64,000 nt of DNA from Chitinophaga filiformis (GCF_023100805.1 NZ_CP095855.1:4133001-4197000), one strand, 5' to 3'; counted from the first letter of the stretch, positions 1-9,123 are shown. The notes: a model not told the origin generated them from the letters alone. Translations and numbers: made by a program.

Positions 1-1760
1 TCTGTACGCTCAAGCGAGGCGTCCGGCGGGAGGGCTATATTACAGTTGATGGCTCCCAGGTCTTCATTGGGTACAAAACCCGTTGGCGTGCTTTTCGAAA
101 GGAAATATAATATGACAATAAAGATGCCCAGCGTGGAAAGCGGTATCCATACCTTCTTTGCCAGAAAGGCAACAGACCTCCTGTAGCGGGCAGTCAGCAG
201 CTCGAAGGAAGTATTGAACGCTGTATAGAACCGTTGCAGCATCCCTTTCTTCTTATGCTCTTCATGATGCGGTTTCAGGAATAAAGCACAGAGCGCCGGA
301 CTTAGAGTAAGCGCGTTGATAGCGGAAAGGACAATAGCGGTTGCCAATGTAAGGCCGAATTGTTTGTAGAATATACCTGAGGATCCCCCGATGAAACTTA
401 CAGGAATAAATACGGCAGACATTACCAGGGTAATGGAGATGATCGCTCCTGATATTTCGCTGAGTGCATCTGTGCTGGCTTTCTCCGCCGATTCATAGCC
501 TTCGTCCAGTTTGGCGTGGACAGCCTCCACCACCACAATGGCGTCGTCAACCACAATCCCGATGGCCAGTATGATAGCAAAAAGTGTCAGCAGGTTGATG
601 GTGAACCCAAACAGTTTCAGGAAGAAAAAAGTACCGATAATAGCTACCGGCACAGAAATAGCCGGTATCAATGTAGAACGGAAATCCTGGAGGAAGATAA
701 ATACGACGATAAATACAAGTATGAAGGCCTCTGCCAGCGTATGTAATACTTTGTCGATAGAGGCATTCAGAAAGTCATCTACATTTTGTAAAACCACGTA
801 CTTAAGACCGCTGGGAAAGCTTTTAGATGCATCATCCAGGGCTTTCAGTGTTTGCTGTATTACCTGATGGGCGTTGGAGCCAGCTACCTGTGCTACGTCT
901 ACAGAAACACCGGGATGTCCGTTCACGCGGCCCACGTTGAAATAACTCAATGCACCCAGTTCCACACGGGCAATGTCTTTCAGACGGAGGATGCGACCCC
1001 TCACGCTGGAACGTATCACAATATCTCCAAACTGTGCAGGATCGGTCAATGTACCCGGATAAGTGATCACATACTGGAAAGATTGTTTGCCCCGTTCGCC
1101 AAACTGCCCTGGTGCAGCCTGGATGTTCTGATCGGCCAGGGCCGCTGTGACATCGGAAGGTACCAGTCCATACGATGCCATGGCCTGGGTATTCAGCCAG
1201 ATACGCATGGAATAGTCCATCACGCTGGGCGAGGAGGCATCGCCTACGCCCTGGATACGCTTGATAACCGGCAGCACATTAATAGATGCGTAATTCTGTA
1301 TGAAGGTCTGGTCGAAAGCAGGGTTATCGCTATACAAGGCAAAGATCAGCAGGGTGCTGGTCTGCTTCTTCTGAACAGTAACACCTGCACGGGTTACTTC
1401 CTGTGGTAGCAGGGGAGTAGCGCGCGATACGGCATTCTGTACATTCACCGCCGCCATATTAGGATCGCTGCCTATCTTGAAGCTGATAGTGATATTGGCG
1501 CTGCCGTCATTGCCAGCGGTGGATGTGATATAATCCATATTTTCCACGCCATTGATCTGCTGTTCCAGCGGTACAATCACACTCTTCATTACAACATCCG
1601 CGTTTGCGCCGCTGTAGGTAGCCTGTACCTGTACGGTAGGAGGGGCGATGTCCGGATATTGTGATATCGGCAATGAGGTCAGCCCAAGTACCCCGAGTGT
1701 TACGATAATAATGGATATTACCGTGGATAATACCGGCCGTTCTATAAATCGCTTTAACAT
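1..1760 (-). CDS. RND multidrug efflux transporter, HAE1/AcrB type (partial, C-terminus off window)
   Basis: This is the inner-membrane proton-antiport pump of a tripartite drug efflux system. Translating the minus strand from the ATG at 1760 gives an open frame of about 586 residues running off the window start; AcrB-type pumps are about 1050 residues, so roughly the C-terminal half is missing. The protein begins MLKRFIERPVLSTVI, the usual first transmembrane helix of the family. The stretch AIGIVVDDAIVVVEAV in transmembrane helix 4 carries the paired aspartates of the proton relay. The periplasmic segment with QYPDIAPPTVQV and SRATPLLPQEV is also typical. It lies 25 bp downstream of the adaptor gene on the same strand, so the two are cotranscribed. 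No outer-membrane factor is visible; it could lie beyond the edge. The substrate cannot be told from sequence. Family assignment is secure. Confidence 0.93.
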   Translation of the reverse strand, partial: MLKRFIERPVLSTVISIIIVTLGVLGLTSLPISQYPDIAPPTVQVQATYSGANADVVMKSVIVPLEQQINGVENMDYITSTAGNDGSANITISFKIGSDPNMAAVNVQNAVSRATPLLPQEVTRAGVTVQKKQTSTLLIFALYSDNPAFDQTFIQNYASINVLPVIKRIQGVGDASSPSVMDYSMRIWLNTQAMASYGLVPSDVTAALADQNIQAAPGQFGERGKQSFQYVITYPGTLTDPAQFGDIVIRSSVRGRILRLKDIARVELGALSYFNVGRVNGHPGVSVDVAQVAGSNAHQVIQQTLKALDDASKSFPSGLKYVVLQNVDDFLNASIDKVLHTLAEAFILVFIVVFIFLQDFRSTLIPAISVPVAIIGTFFFLKLFGFTINLLTLFAIILAIGIVVDDAIVVVEAVHAKLDEGYESAEKASTDALSEISGAIISITLVMSAVFIPVSFIGGSSGIFYKQFGLTLATAIVLSAINALTLSPALCALFLKPHHEEHKKKGMLQRFYTAFNTSFELLTARYRRSVAFLAKKVWIPLSTLGIFIVILYFLSKSTPTGFVPNEDLGAINCNIALPPDASLERT

Positions 1761-1785
1761 ATCATTGTTTTAACAGGCAGGTTTA

Positions 1786-2946
1786 TCATAATAAGGTGAA
1801 TGCATCTGCTGCGCTGACAGGTTTCGGTTTTATGACCAGGCCTTCCCTTAAACTAGATATCCCGTCTGCAACGATTTTGTCGCCCGGCCTGATACCTGCG
1901 GTGACAACAAACGCCTGTCCTGCCGATGCTGTGGAAGTGATCTCGGCAGACCGTACTTTATTGCCTGCTTCCAGCACATACACAAACAATTTCCCCTGTA
2001 TCTGGTAGGTGGCTTTCTGAGGAACGAGCAAGGCTGTATCGATCTTTTCCGGGATGCGTACAAGGGCGCTGCTACCGCTATGTACCAGGCCTGCCGGATT
2101 AGGAAAGGTAGCTCTCATATTCAATGCACCGGTCTGCGTATTGATCAGACCACTGGCCGTTTCTACCTTTCCTTTGTCCGGAAGCAGTGTTCCGTTGGCA
2201 AGCACTAATGTTACAGGAGGAAGCGTTGCCAGCTTTTCCTGCATGGTTCTCCCCTTGGATGCGGTAAAGAAGTCCAGCCCCTGTTTCTCATTGATGGAAA
2301 AGTAAGCATAGATCTTGCTGATATTGGATACGGTAGTTAAAGGGTTCGGTGTTGTACTGTTGATAAGACTACCTATCTTGTAAGGTAGTACGCCGATCAC
2401 GCCATCGGCAGGGCTATAGATACACGTATAGCTCAGGTTCGTTTTCGCATTGCTTAATGCAGCCCTTGCCTGTGTAAGCGCTGCCTGCCTGGATTGCAGG
2501 GTGTATTGCGCCGCTTCTTCCGCGTATTTGCTGACAATATCTTTGTCTACAAGCGGTTTGACCTTGTTTAGCTCCATCTGTGCCGCATTCACATCTGCAC
2601 GCGCTATTTCGATGTTGGCTTCCGCCGTTTTAACTTCCTGCTCATATTGCGGTGCATTGATGCGGAAAAGCAATTGCCCCTTCTTTACGGCTGCTCCCTC
2701 ATCTACATAGATATCTTCCACATAGCCGTCAATCTTGGGACGTATTTCAATGTTCTGAATACCCTGGATAGTGGCTGGATAATCATTGTCTATTTCCGCC
2801 TGCTGATAAGCCATTTCAAGCACGGGGTACGTCTTTACATCATTTTTTGCAGGACTGCTTTTCTTATTGCCACAAGCCATAAGTTGAATCAGCATAATGC
2901 ATGTCAGCAGCTTTATAGTTATTGGTTTACTTATACGCATATACAT
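1786..2946 (-). CDS. Efflux RND transporter periplasmic adaptor subunit (AcrA-like lipoprotein)
   Basis: This is a membrane-fusion protein linking the RND pump to an outer-membrane channel. I chose the start at 2946 (a second Met lies at 2940) because it puts a lipoprotein signal peptide at the N-terminus, ending in LIQLMAC with the lipidated Cys; the open frame extends upstream to 3000 without a plausible signal sequence. The lipoyl/barrel-sandwich halves are visible as IRPKIDGYVEDIYVDEGAAV and YSPADGVIGVLPYKIGSL, flanking a helical hairpin rich in Ala/Glu/Lys. A beta-barrel region with VTLVLANGTLLPDKG follows, then the membrane-proximal domain. Length (about 386 aa) fits the family. It precedes the pump gene with a 25-bp gap. 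Known for the family: it forms a periplasmic hexamer. The partner channel is not in the window. Confidence 0.92.
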   Translation of the reverse strand: MYMRISKPITIKLLTCIMLIQLMACGNKKSSPAKNDVKTYPVLEMAYQQAEIDNDYPATIQGIQNIEIRPKIDGYVEDIYVDEGAAVKKGQLLFRINAPQYEQEVKTAEANIEIARADVNAAQMELNKVKPLVDKDIVSKYAEEAAQYTLQSRQAALTQARAALSNAKTNLSYTCIYSPADGVIGVLPYKIGSLINSTTPNPLTTVSNISKIYAYFSINEKQGLDFFTASKGRTMQEKLATLPPVTLVLANGTLLPDKGKVETASGLINTQTGALNMRATFPNPAGLVHSGSSALVRIPEKIDTALLVPQKATYQIQGKLFVYVLEAGNKVRSAEITSTASAGQAFVVTAGIRPGDKIVADGISSLREGLVIKPKPVSAADAFTLL

Positions 2947-3075
2947 TGAGGTAATGATGTCTATTATTGGCAATTCCCGGTATCCCGCCGGGCATGGCAT
3001 GGTTCCTGTTTACGAAGCGGCAAAACTATCAGCGGAATCTGTAATAATCCTGTAGGAATATCTCCGGTCAGGATA

Positions 3076-3567
3076 TTAAAATTCCTGGTTGCTGAACAAT
3101 TCCTTCTCCGGTACTTTTATAACAACGAAGGGATTGTTTGTTGCCTGATGACAACTATTACAGGTGTTGGTCATTAACAGGAAATGCTTTTGAAACAACT
3201 CTTTTCTCTGAGCCTTAATCGCGTCGTTTAAACTATCCAGTTCCGGGTAGATCATCTGCACGGCAGTTGCCTCCGGTGATCCTTTGTGAAACTTCTCCAC
3301 TCTTTTGAATCCGCCCGATAACAGGTGTAGCTCATATGCCGCAAGCGTCCAGTTGTTATTAGTGCCGGCAAGCCACAATTTCAGGTGATGCGGCTGAACA
3401 ATGCTGTTCATGATCTCTCCTGTGCCCGGTACATAGGCGGCATCCGCTTTTTCCTGTAAACTGTCGATACGGGCCAGTAATGCCTGCCTGTCTTTCTCTC
3501 CGGAGCTGCACGCTGCAATCAGCATAAATGGAATCGCTGTAAGTGTTGCTGTCAGTAGCCTCTTCAT
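3076..3567 (-). CDS. Small lipoprotein with a C-terminal CxxCH haem-binding motif
   Basis: This is a predicted exported lipoprotein of 163 aa. The start at 3567 gives MKRLLTATLTAIPFMLIAAC, a signal peptide ending in a lipobox; the frame stays open upstream to 3669 but that extension is hydrophilic. The body is helical (LARIDSLQEKADAAY near the N-terminus). Near the C-terminus is NTCNSCHQATNNPFVVIKVP, a CxxCH motif of the kind that attaches haem c covalently, with little sequence after it. A Met that could be the sixth ligand occurs just before the motif (LLMTNTC). It could be a small periplasmic c-type cytochrome-like electron carrier or sensor; the partner is unknown. It sits 130 bp upstream of the efflux adaptor on the same strand, which may be chance. 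Confidence 0.72.
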   Translation of the reverse strand: MKRLLTATLTAIPFMLIAACSSGEKDRQALLARIDSLQEKADAAYVPGTGEIMNSIVQPHHLKLWLAGTNNNWTLAAYELHLLSGGFKRVEKFHKGSPEATAVQMIYPELDSLNDAIKAQRKELFQKHFLLMTNTCNSCHQATNNPFVVIKVPEKELFSNQEF

Positions 3568-4049
3568 AAAATATACTATGTTGATGATCGCTTCGGCTTC
3601 GAAACTAATAGGCGTACGAGGATTCTCCCGGTGGTTTTCGCCGGAGAGGCAGGATGAATCGGTGAACAATGCCCGGTGACGTTTGAAATAGCCAGCCAGA
3701 ATGCTTAATTAGTTTAAAACGGGACGGTATTGCCGAAAACAGAAATTGCTGAGGCAATGGATAAAGCTTGATATGGCGTGGCAACAGATGAGAAAAAATG
3801 AAGCAATATGCTTATTTTTTATTTGTGATAGGCGCTTATATCCGGAAGAGAGGGCGTCTATTGCTTATACAATGATGTTCAGTACACACCGGTTGTAATT
3901 GTCTTTTAATACTGGTGACGATAATTTATCTGTGCCCGTTGTGGCACAACACAGTTTTAGCTGTTGAGTGAATGCGAACACGCAGAGCCGTACTATCAGA
4001 ATATTTGGGGTAAGCTCGAAACCGGCTGATGATCAGCGCCGACATCGTA
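3568..4049. other. Intergenic region without a recognised gene
   Basis: This 482-bp stretch separates the haem-motif lipoprotein from the AraC regulator. It is AT-rich in the middle and holds no credible coding frame. It must contain the promoter of the lipoprotein gene (read leftward), but no clear TAnnTTTG box was found. Nothing else was seen. Confidence 0.5.
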
Positions 4050-4868
4050 TCATTTTTTATCCAGTAATGCATTGGGCGGATACCCGAAGCGGCTTTTAAA
4101 GGCATATGAGAAATGGGACAGGTTTTCAAAGCCTACTTCTACATAAACGTCGATAGGTTTTCGGTGTTGTTCTGCTATCTGGTAATGCGCCAGGTCCAGC
4201 CGCTTTTCCGTTAGCCATTTCTGCGGAGTGGTATTGTAAGCCTTTTTAAAGTCCCGTCTGAATGTTGCCAGGCTGCGACCGGTGAGATAGCCAAACCTGT
4301 CCAGCGTCATGTTGAACATATAATGTCGCTCCATGAATTCGGTCAGACTGATCTTTCCCGGTTCTTCAAAATTGGCCAGTAACCCATCTACATCTTTGTC
4401 TATGGATCTTAAAATGCTGATCGCCTCCTCAATCTTAATAGCAGCGATATCGGGAGGAAGATGATCGCCCAGGTCAAAATAGGGAATAAGCGATGCGAGA
4501 CAGCTTTCCAGCAGAGGGTGCTTTCTGAAGCGATACACTTTTTGCAGTGGTTGTACCCTTGTTGTATTAACGGCCTTATGCCTGGAATAGAAATCCTCCA
4601 GCCGCTCCCTGGTCAGGTGCATGGCTACAGCTTTATGTGGCAGGCCATTTTTGGGGTAATTGATAACCGTAGCCAGCTGGTTACGTGGTATCAGGAAGGT
4701 ATCGCCTGCATTGAAAGTATAGGTGGCGTCGGCCTGTATGATTTTCGTTTCGCCCGAAATGAACCAGACCAGCATATGGTGCTCAAACATGACTTCCACT
4801 CTGAAAGACTTGCCTTTAAATTCAGACAGTTTAATATCAGGGGTGATATATTTTGTTTCAAATTCCAT
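4050..4868 (-). CDS. AraC family transcriptional regulator (module 1)
   Basis: This DNA-binding regulator (272 aa) has an N-terminal cupin-like sensing region (SGETKIIQADATYTFNAGDT, then FLIPRNQLATV) and a C-terminal double helix-turn-helix domain. That domain is visible as YLTGRSLATFRRDFKKAY, TTPQKWLTEKRLDLAHY and VGFENLSHFSYAFKSRFGYP, the AraC signature. The start at 4868 was chosen because the protein then begins like its paralog at 35634-36461; the upstream extension to 4913 has no similarity. The gene lies downstream of a short-chain dehydrogenase on the same strand, with a palindromic repeat array between them. The pair is duplicated at 35.6-37.6 kb. It probably controls the dehydrogenase gene through the direct repeats at 6289-6328 (inference). 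The effector is unknown. Confidence 0.88.
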   Translation of the reverse strand: MEFETKYITPDIKLSEFKGKSFRVEVMFEHHMLVWFISGETKIIQADATYTFNAGDTFLIPRNQLATVINYPKNGLPHKAVAMHLTRERLEDFYSRHKAVNTTRVQPLQKVYRFRKHPLLESCLASLIPYFDLGDHLPPDIAAIKIEEAISILRSIDKDVDGLLANFEEPGKISLTEFMERHYMFNMTLDRFGYLTGRSLATFRRDFKKAYNTTPQKWLTEKRLDLAHYQIAEQHRKPIDVYVEVGFENLSHFSYAFKSRFGYPPNALLDKK

Positions 4869-4918
4869 TGCGATAAATGATAAATCTACGAAAATAAAAT
4901 GTGCAGGGCACATTACGG

Positions 4919-5150
4919 TTCCCGGGGATTGTCACCCCGGGCTACAAACACATGCGCTCCTGACGGAGCTAAAATGCTGCGGGTGCTAATGTTCATCCAT
5001 TTCTGTTCCCGGGGTTTGTTTCCCCGGGCTGCAACCACATGTGCTCCTGATGGAGCTAAAATGCTGCGGATGCTAATGTTCATCCATTTCTGTTCCCGGG
5101 GTTTGTTTCCCCGGGCTGCAACCGCATGTGCTCCTGACCGGGTTGAATGC
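4919..5150. repeat. 87-bp-period palindromic repeat array (REP-like), about 2.6 units
   Basis: Three units begin with the same GC-rich palindrome, TTCCCGGGG...CCCCGGG, at 4919, 5006 and 5093, exactly 87 bp apart. Each palindrome is followed by GCTACAAACACATG-like sequence, then a second inverted repeat, GCTCCTGACGGAGC (4957 onward in unit 1), and the tail AAAATGCTGCGGGTGCTAATG. Units 1 and 2 are nearly identical; unit 3 diverges after GTGCTCCTGA. Open frames cross the array on both strands only because 87 is divisible by three. The form resembles the REP-type palindromes mobilised by Y1/RAYT transposases in Bacteroidota and Planctomycetes (inference). No transposase is nearby. Confidence 0.85.
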
Positions 5151-5224
5151 TGTTTCACAGGGTACACCCGGGAAACAGACAAAAGGCTTCACCGATGAGG
5201 AGCGCATGTGGTGGATGATCCGTA

Positions 5225-6241
5225 TTAGTTTGCAGGAAATGAAATGCCTGTCATCTCTTCACTCAGCGTCCATAATCTTTGCGCATTGGCTGCATCAACT
5301 GCATATGGCTTTACGCCCCGCAACGATGTCGGATCATCGTAATTATGGATGATATTTCCTTCATCCAATTCCGCCACATCGGCATCTTCGCAATACACAC
5401 CGCCAATGTCATTTAATTGCGGGCTGGTAGCACACCATACAGAAGTTGCCGCTCCCTGGTCTACAGTTTTGAGCCTGGCCGCCACTTCCGGATAAATGTT
5501 CCCGTTCTCGTCGTGCGTGCCCATTTGCTGGAATAAGGCCATAGGCGCTACGCGCCCCAGGTCGGTCCCCAGCACAGATCCGGGATGCAGGGAGAAGGCC
5601 CGTACACCGACACTTTTGCCACGATGGTCCAGTTCAACGGCAAAAAGATTGTTGGCGGTTTTGGATTGTCCATAGCCCTGCAGCGTTTCATACGCCCTTT
5701 CTTTGAAATTAGGATCTTCAAAGTTGAAGGGGGCCATCTGGTGCCCGAAGGAAGATACATTCACCACACGTGCACCATTTGCCTCCTTTAAGGCTGGCCA
5801 GAGCTTTGCAGTTAACTGAAAATGCCCCAGGTGATTGGTGGCCAGCTGGGATTCATATCCACGTTTATCGCGTTGCAGCGGTACCCACATGATGCCTGCA
5901 TTGTTGATAAGGATATCAAGCTTTTTATATGCAGTAAGGAATGCTGCTGCAAATGCGTTGATAGATGCCGGATCCATGAGGTCCATAGGAGCCACTGTTA
6001 CGTTACTGATGCCTTTTAAATTACTATTGGCCTTCTGTACATCACGTGCCGGTACTATTATAATAGCGCCTGCAGCTACCAGTGTTCTTACGGTTTCCAG
6101 TCCTATGCCTGCATAGCCGCCTGTAACGATCACGATTTTACCCGAAAGGTCAATTCCTTTTATAACATCATCAGTCGTTGATGTAGCGTTGAATCCTGAA
6201 TGGAGCGCCTGTTGTAATGCTCCGTTGTAGTTGTCTTTCAT
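5225..6241 (-). CDS. SDR family NAD(P)-dependent oxidoreductase (module 1)
   Basis: This is a cytoplasmic short-chain dehydrogenase of 338 aa, longer than the 250-residue classical core and closer to the retinol dehydrogenase/WWOX-like group. The N-terminal Rossmann motif is VTGGYAGIGLETV (TGxxxGxG), NNAGIMWVP is the NNAG motif, VNVSSFGHQMAP supplies the catalytic Ser, and YGQSKTANN is the YxxxK catalytic pair. About 38 residues precede the core. It starts at the ATG at 6241, just downstream (in its own direction) of two TTTGTT direct repeats. Its paralog at 36532-37557 has the same length, motifs and neighbour. The substrate is unknown; these enzymes act on aldehydes, ketones or alcohols. 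The AraC gene follows on the same strand. Confidence 0.93.
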   Translation of the reverse strand: MKDNYNGALQQALHSGFNATSTTDDVIKGIDLSGKIVIVTGGYAGIGLETVRTLVAAGAIIIVPARDVQKANSNLKGISNVTVAPMDLMDPASINAFAAAFLTAYKKLDILINNAGIMWVPLQRDKRGYESQLATNHLGHFQLTAKLWPALKEANGARVVNVSSFGHQMAPFNFEDPNFKERAYETLQGYGQSKTANNLFAVELDHRGKSVGVRAFSLHPGSVLGTDLGRVAPMALFQQMGTHDENGNIYPEVAARLKTVDQGAATSVWCATSPQLNDIGGVYCEDADVAELDEGNIIHNYDDPTSLRGVKPYAVDAANAQRLWTLSEEMTGISFPAN

Positions 6242-6288
6242 TTTCTAAAATTTTACAAGACAAAACTAAACACATCAACAGCAAGTCG

Positions 6289-6328
6289 CTTTGTTTAAAA
6301 CGTCAAACTACTTTGTTTAATGCGTCAA
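6289..6328 (-). promoter_or_regulatory. Direct-repeat operator candidate upstream of dehydrogenase 1
   Basis: Two copies of CTTTGTTTA-N3-CGTCAA start at 6289 and 6311, 22 bp apart, which places them on one face of the helix. They end about 48 bp upstream of the dehydrogenase start. AraC proteins commonly bind tandem direct half-sites of this spacing. A similar TTTGTT repeat lies in the same place before the paralogous gene (37606-37643). The sites are seen directly; binding is inferred. Confidence 0.5.
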
Positions 6329-6772
6329 TTTTAGGAAGACGGACAGGTAGGAACTGGCTCGTAAATAAGAGCGGGACTGGCCCGGTAATCACCAATTGAA
6401 AACGATATTTTATATATAGTGTCTTGATGACACCATTGGATAAAATATTATCTGAAAAAGTTAAAATATGGATATCCATATTTTGGTGGCTATGCTATTT
6501 TTATACCGTGCAGAAGTATGGTGTAATGAGCATCAGGAACCATATTATTAAAACTCAAAAGAACCATTCGCGGTATAGAAAAAGTGATACAACCCAGCTA
6601 TGGCGCTCTATTCTGCTATAGTTTTATTTTCATGCTGATGATTAATGCGAGAACCTATGAAGCAGTGAATTGAGTGCCCGCTTTTGGGATAACTGTGAAT
6701 TGAAAAACCCGTCGATGGTGATCTTAATAACGATCCAGGCTATCCTTTTTTCACCATTTAAAAGAACACACG
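6329..6772. other. Intergenic region with a perfect 22-bp palindrome
   Basis: This AT-rich stretch holds no credible gene. A frame of 65 codons at 6424-6621 has no family features. A perfect palindrome lies at 6463-6484 (AAAATATGGAT and its complement), and a short hairpin GTGTC-TTGAT-GACAC lies at about 6420-6434. The promoter of the secreted peptidase gene should be in the right-hand part. No exact TAnnTTTG box was found. Confidence 0.5.
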
Positions 6773-9100
6773 ATGCTAAAATTTACATGGACATCGCTAC
6801 TGTTGTTATTCGGTTGTGCGGTCGCATATTCACAAACGAATATTGCCCCACAGGCCACTTCAACAACATCGTATGTTTCCCCCTGGGAAACAATTACGGC
6901 GTTAAATGACAATTACACGCCGGCCAATTCGAACGACAAAAGCCATGGCGCCTATGGTAACTGGGACAACCCCAATTCCATTCAATGGGTACAGTATGAC
7001 TGGTCACAGACCTACGCTGTTACATCTGCGCAGGTATACTGGTTTGACGATGCCGGTGGCGTGCTGACGCCTACTACCGCATATCTGGAATACTGGAATG
7101 GCACTGCGTGGATACAACTGGCCAATGTACCTTTACAGAAGAATGCATTTAATACAGTGTCATTCACCGCAGTGGACGTGACAAAGCTCCGCCTGTCGAT
7201 GCGTAACACTTCCCAGTCAACAGGTATTCTCGAATGGCGGGTGTACGGTACAGCGGTAACAACGCCGCCACCTACAGGCGGCGACAGCAGCAACTACACC
7301 TGGCCGGCATACTCGCCTACCATCAGCTACGACTTCCGGACTGAATATCCTAATCTGGCTGAACCAGCACAGGTGCTGAACGATTGTCCGCAGGTAGTTG
7401 GCACCCAGTCGTCCGGCTGGTGGACATTCCGCTGGGGACCAAAGAAACGCGCTATGATCACTTCCGCTGCTATTACGCCAATGCTGGCCCGTTTAAACAG
7501 TGAATTCAAATACTTCCGCGATACAATGGGCTGGCCTGCTGACCTGAGGGCAAGAAGCGGTTATAAGAGCGCCGTATACCTCTATGGTTCTGGTCTTTGT
7601 ACCGACCAGGCAGATAGTACAGAGCAGGGTGGTTGGCAGAGTGGTATTTACTACAATGGTAAGAACTGGCCGATCATTCTTGCGTCTTACTATCCTGTAT
7701 ACGCATTTGATCCTGCATATAAAGGCAGCGATGGCGAATACCAGAGAAGCGCCATGGTACATGAAGGTATTCATGCTACCCTGGCAGACCTGCCTGGTGT
7801 GAAGAATTCCGCATGGTTCCATGAAGGCGGTAACGTGTGGTTCCAGCAAACAGCTGATGCACGCAGGTCGAACAACTACAGCTCCATGGGCTTCCTGAAC
7901 GGTACGGATTTTATTGCGCCCTTCATGCCGATCGAATGTTATTCAGGCTGGCTGCAGGATGGTAGTTTCGGCGGACCATCAGCTGAAGGCGTGAACATGT
8001 ATAACAGTTCCGGCCAGCAGCTTTGTACATGGCGCAGATTTCTGGGAGGGCACCAGTACAGCTCATCATTCCCTACTTTCCTGGGCAATACGCTGGGCGA
8101 CAATGCTGTTCCATGGATATGGCGTTATGCATCTTCCAGGGTGCTGGAAGGCATTGCAAGCGGCATCGGCGCCGCCCAGATGCGCAGACTGATCACCGAA
8201 TACAGGGCTAAACAGGCGATGGTTGATTTTGGTAAATGGAAGAGAGCTGTGGTGCAGTTACTCAATGATAATTTCGGTAGCTCTATCGGTGCTGAGTGGC
8301 AACCTTCCTGGTTAAATCCTGCTCCGTGGACGGCTACACCTTATGCTAAGACAACCAACACCAACGGCGTACTGAGACCTGATACTACCACATTGCCTGG
8401 TTGGTCTGGTGCTAACCAGATCCCTTTAACGGTGACCGGCAATACTGTTACTGTTAATTTTCAGCCTATCGGTGCCAATATGACCTGCCAGCTGGCTTAC
8501 TGGACAGCGAATGGTACGCCGGTGTACAGCCAGTATGTTTCCAGCGGCAATGTTACGCTGAAATTGATGGCTGCTCCGGCTAACAATGTGGTGATCGCCA
8601 TCATTACCAACACGGACTATATCTATTCCGGTGAAGCTACCAGAAAAGCGAAGTTCGACTACCGCCTGCAGCTGGTTACCGGTGTTACCGGCGCTGCAAG
8701 CGTGAACACAAAATGGTATACTGCTGCGCTGCTTTCCAGTGCCAGGACCAGCGACGCTCTTACTGAGGCGAAATCAGGTATAGACTGGTCTTTGTATTGC
8801 AACCAGCCATTCCATGGACAGGCAAGGCCGGAAGAGTACAAAGTTGCTTATGCTCATCCTGAGTTCCAGGTATATCCTAACCCGTCTGTAACTAACAATA
8901 GTGTGCAGATCCGCTTCTCCAATGCCAAAGCGGAAAGAAGCATTATCACTGTGTATAGCCTGACTGGTGAACTCATACTGCAGAAAATGACTACAGGAAC
9001 CAACTATACAATTGAACCTAAAGCATTGAAACCAGGCGTATACCTGGTAAAGATCGCGAATACGGTGCTCAACTCCACACAGAAGCTTGTGGTGCTTTAA
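6773..9100 (+). CDS. Secreted zinc peptidase-like protein with discoidin-like domain and type IX secretion tail
   Basis: This 775-aa protein begins with a signal peptide (MLKFTWTSLLLLFGCAVAYS). Residues about 25-160 resemble an F5/8 type C (galactose-binding) domain, with NIAPQATSTTSYVSPWETI and LEWRVYG at its ends. The central domain contains MVHEGIHATLADLPG; HEGIH (residues 330-334) fits the HExxH zinc-peptidase motif. A following WFHEGGNVWFQQ supplies Glu351 as a possible third ligand, as in gluzincins. The last 75 residues start FQVYPNPSV and end PGVYLVKIANT...LVVL, a typical type A C-terminal sorting domain of the type IX system. It is probably released or surface-attached. The exact peptidase family was not recognised; it recalls the basic-secretory-protein group. 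It stands alone, with a terminator behind it. Confidence 0.8.
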   Translation: MLKFTWTSLLLLFGCAVAYSQTNIAPQATSTTSYVSPWETITALNDNYTPANSNDKSHGAYGNWDNPNSIQWVQYDWSQTYAVTSAQVYWFDDAGGVLTPTTAYLEYWNGTAWIQLANVPLQKNAFNTVSFTAVDVTKLRLSMRNTSQSTGILEWRVYGTAVTTPPPTGGDSSNYTWPAYSPTISYDFRTEYPNLAEPAQVLNDCPQVVGTQSSGWWTFRWGPKKRAMITSAAITPMLARLNSEFKYFRDTMGWPADLRARSGYKSAVYLYGSGLCTDQADSTEQGGWQSGIYYNGKNWPIILASYYPVYAFDPAYKGSDGEYQRSAMVHEGIHATLADLPGVKNSAWFHEGGNVWFQQTADARRSNNYSSMGFLNGTDFIAPFMPIECYSGWLQDGSFGGPSAEGVNMYNSSGQQLCTWRRFLGGHQYSSSFPTFLGNTLGDNAVPWIWRYASSRVLEGIASGIGAAQMRRLITEYRAKQAMVDFGKWKRAVVQLLNDNFGSSIGAEWQPSWLNPAPWTATPYAKTTNTNGVLRPDTTTLPGWSGANQIPLTVTGNTVTVNFQPIGANMTCQLAYWTANGTPVYSQYVSSGNVTLKLMAAPANNVVIAIITNTDYIYSGEATRKAKFDYRLQLVTGVTGAASVNTKWYTAALLSSARTSDALTEAKSGIDWSLYCNQPFHGQARPEEYKVAYAHPEFQVYPNPSVTNNSVQIRFSNAKAERSIITVYSLTGELILQKMTTGTNYTIEPKALKPGVYLVKIANTVLNSTQKLVVL

Positions 9101-9123
9101 GTGAATTGATCTGTAAAAATGAT

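Noticed and set aside
511-1409. Plus-strand frames near the window start
   Set aside because: They are antisense to the RND transporter, whose translation matches its family throughout.
3926-4129. 67-codon frame on the minus strand at the AraC 3' end
   Set aside because: It overlaps the AraC gene in another frame and has no family features.
4919-5150. Possible CRISPR array
   Set aside because: The repeat unit is 87 bp with no variable spacers, only three copies, and no cas genes are near.
4899-5198. Open frames on both strands through the palindromic array
   Set aside because: They arise because the 87-bp repeat unit is a multiple of three; the translations are repetitive and proline/arginine/cysteine-rich without protein character.
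6424-6621. 65-codon plus-strand frame in the intergenic region before the peptidase
   Set aside because: It spans the AT-rich palindrome, has no start context or recognisable motif, and looks like chance.
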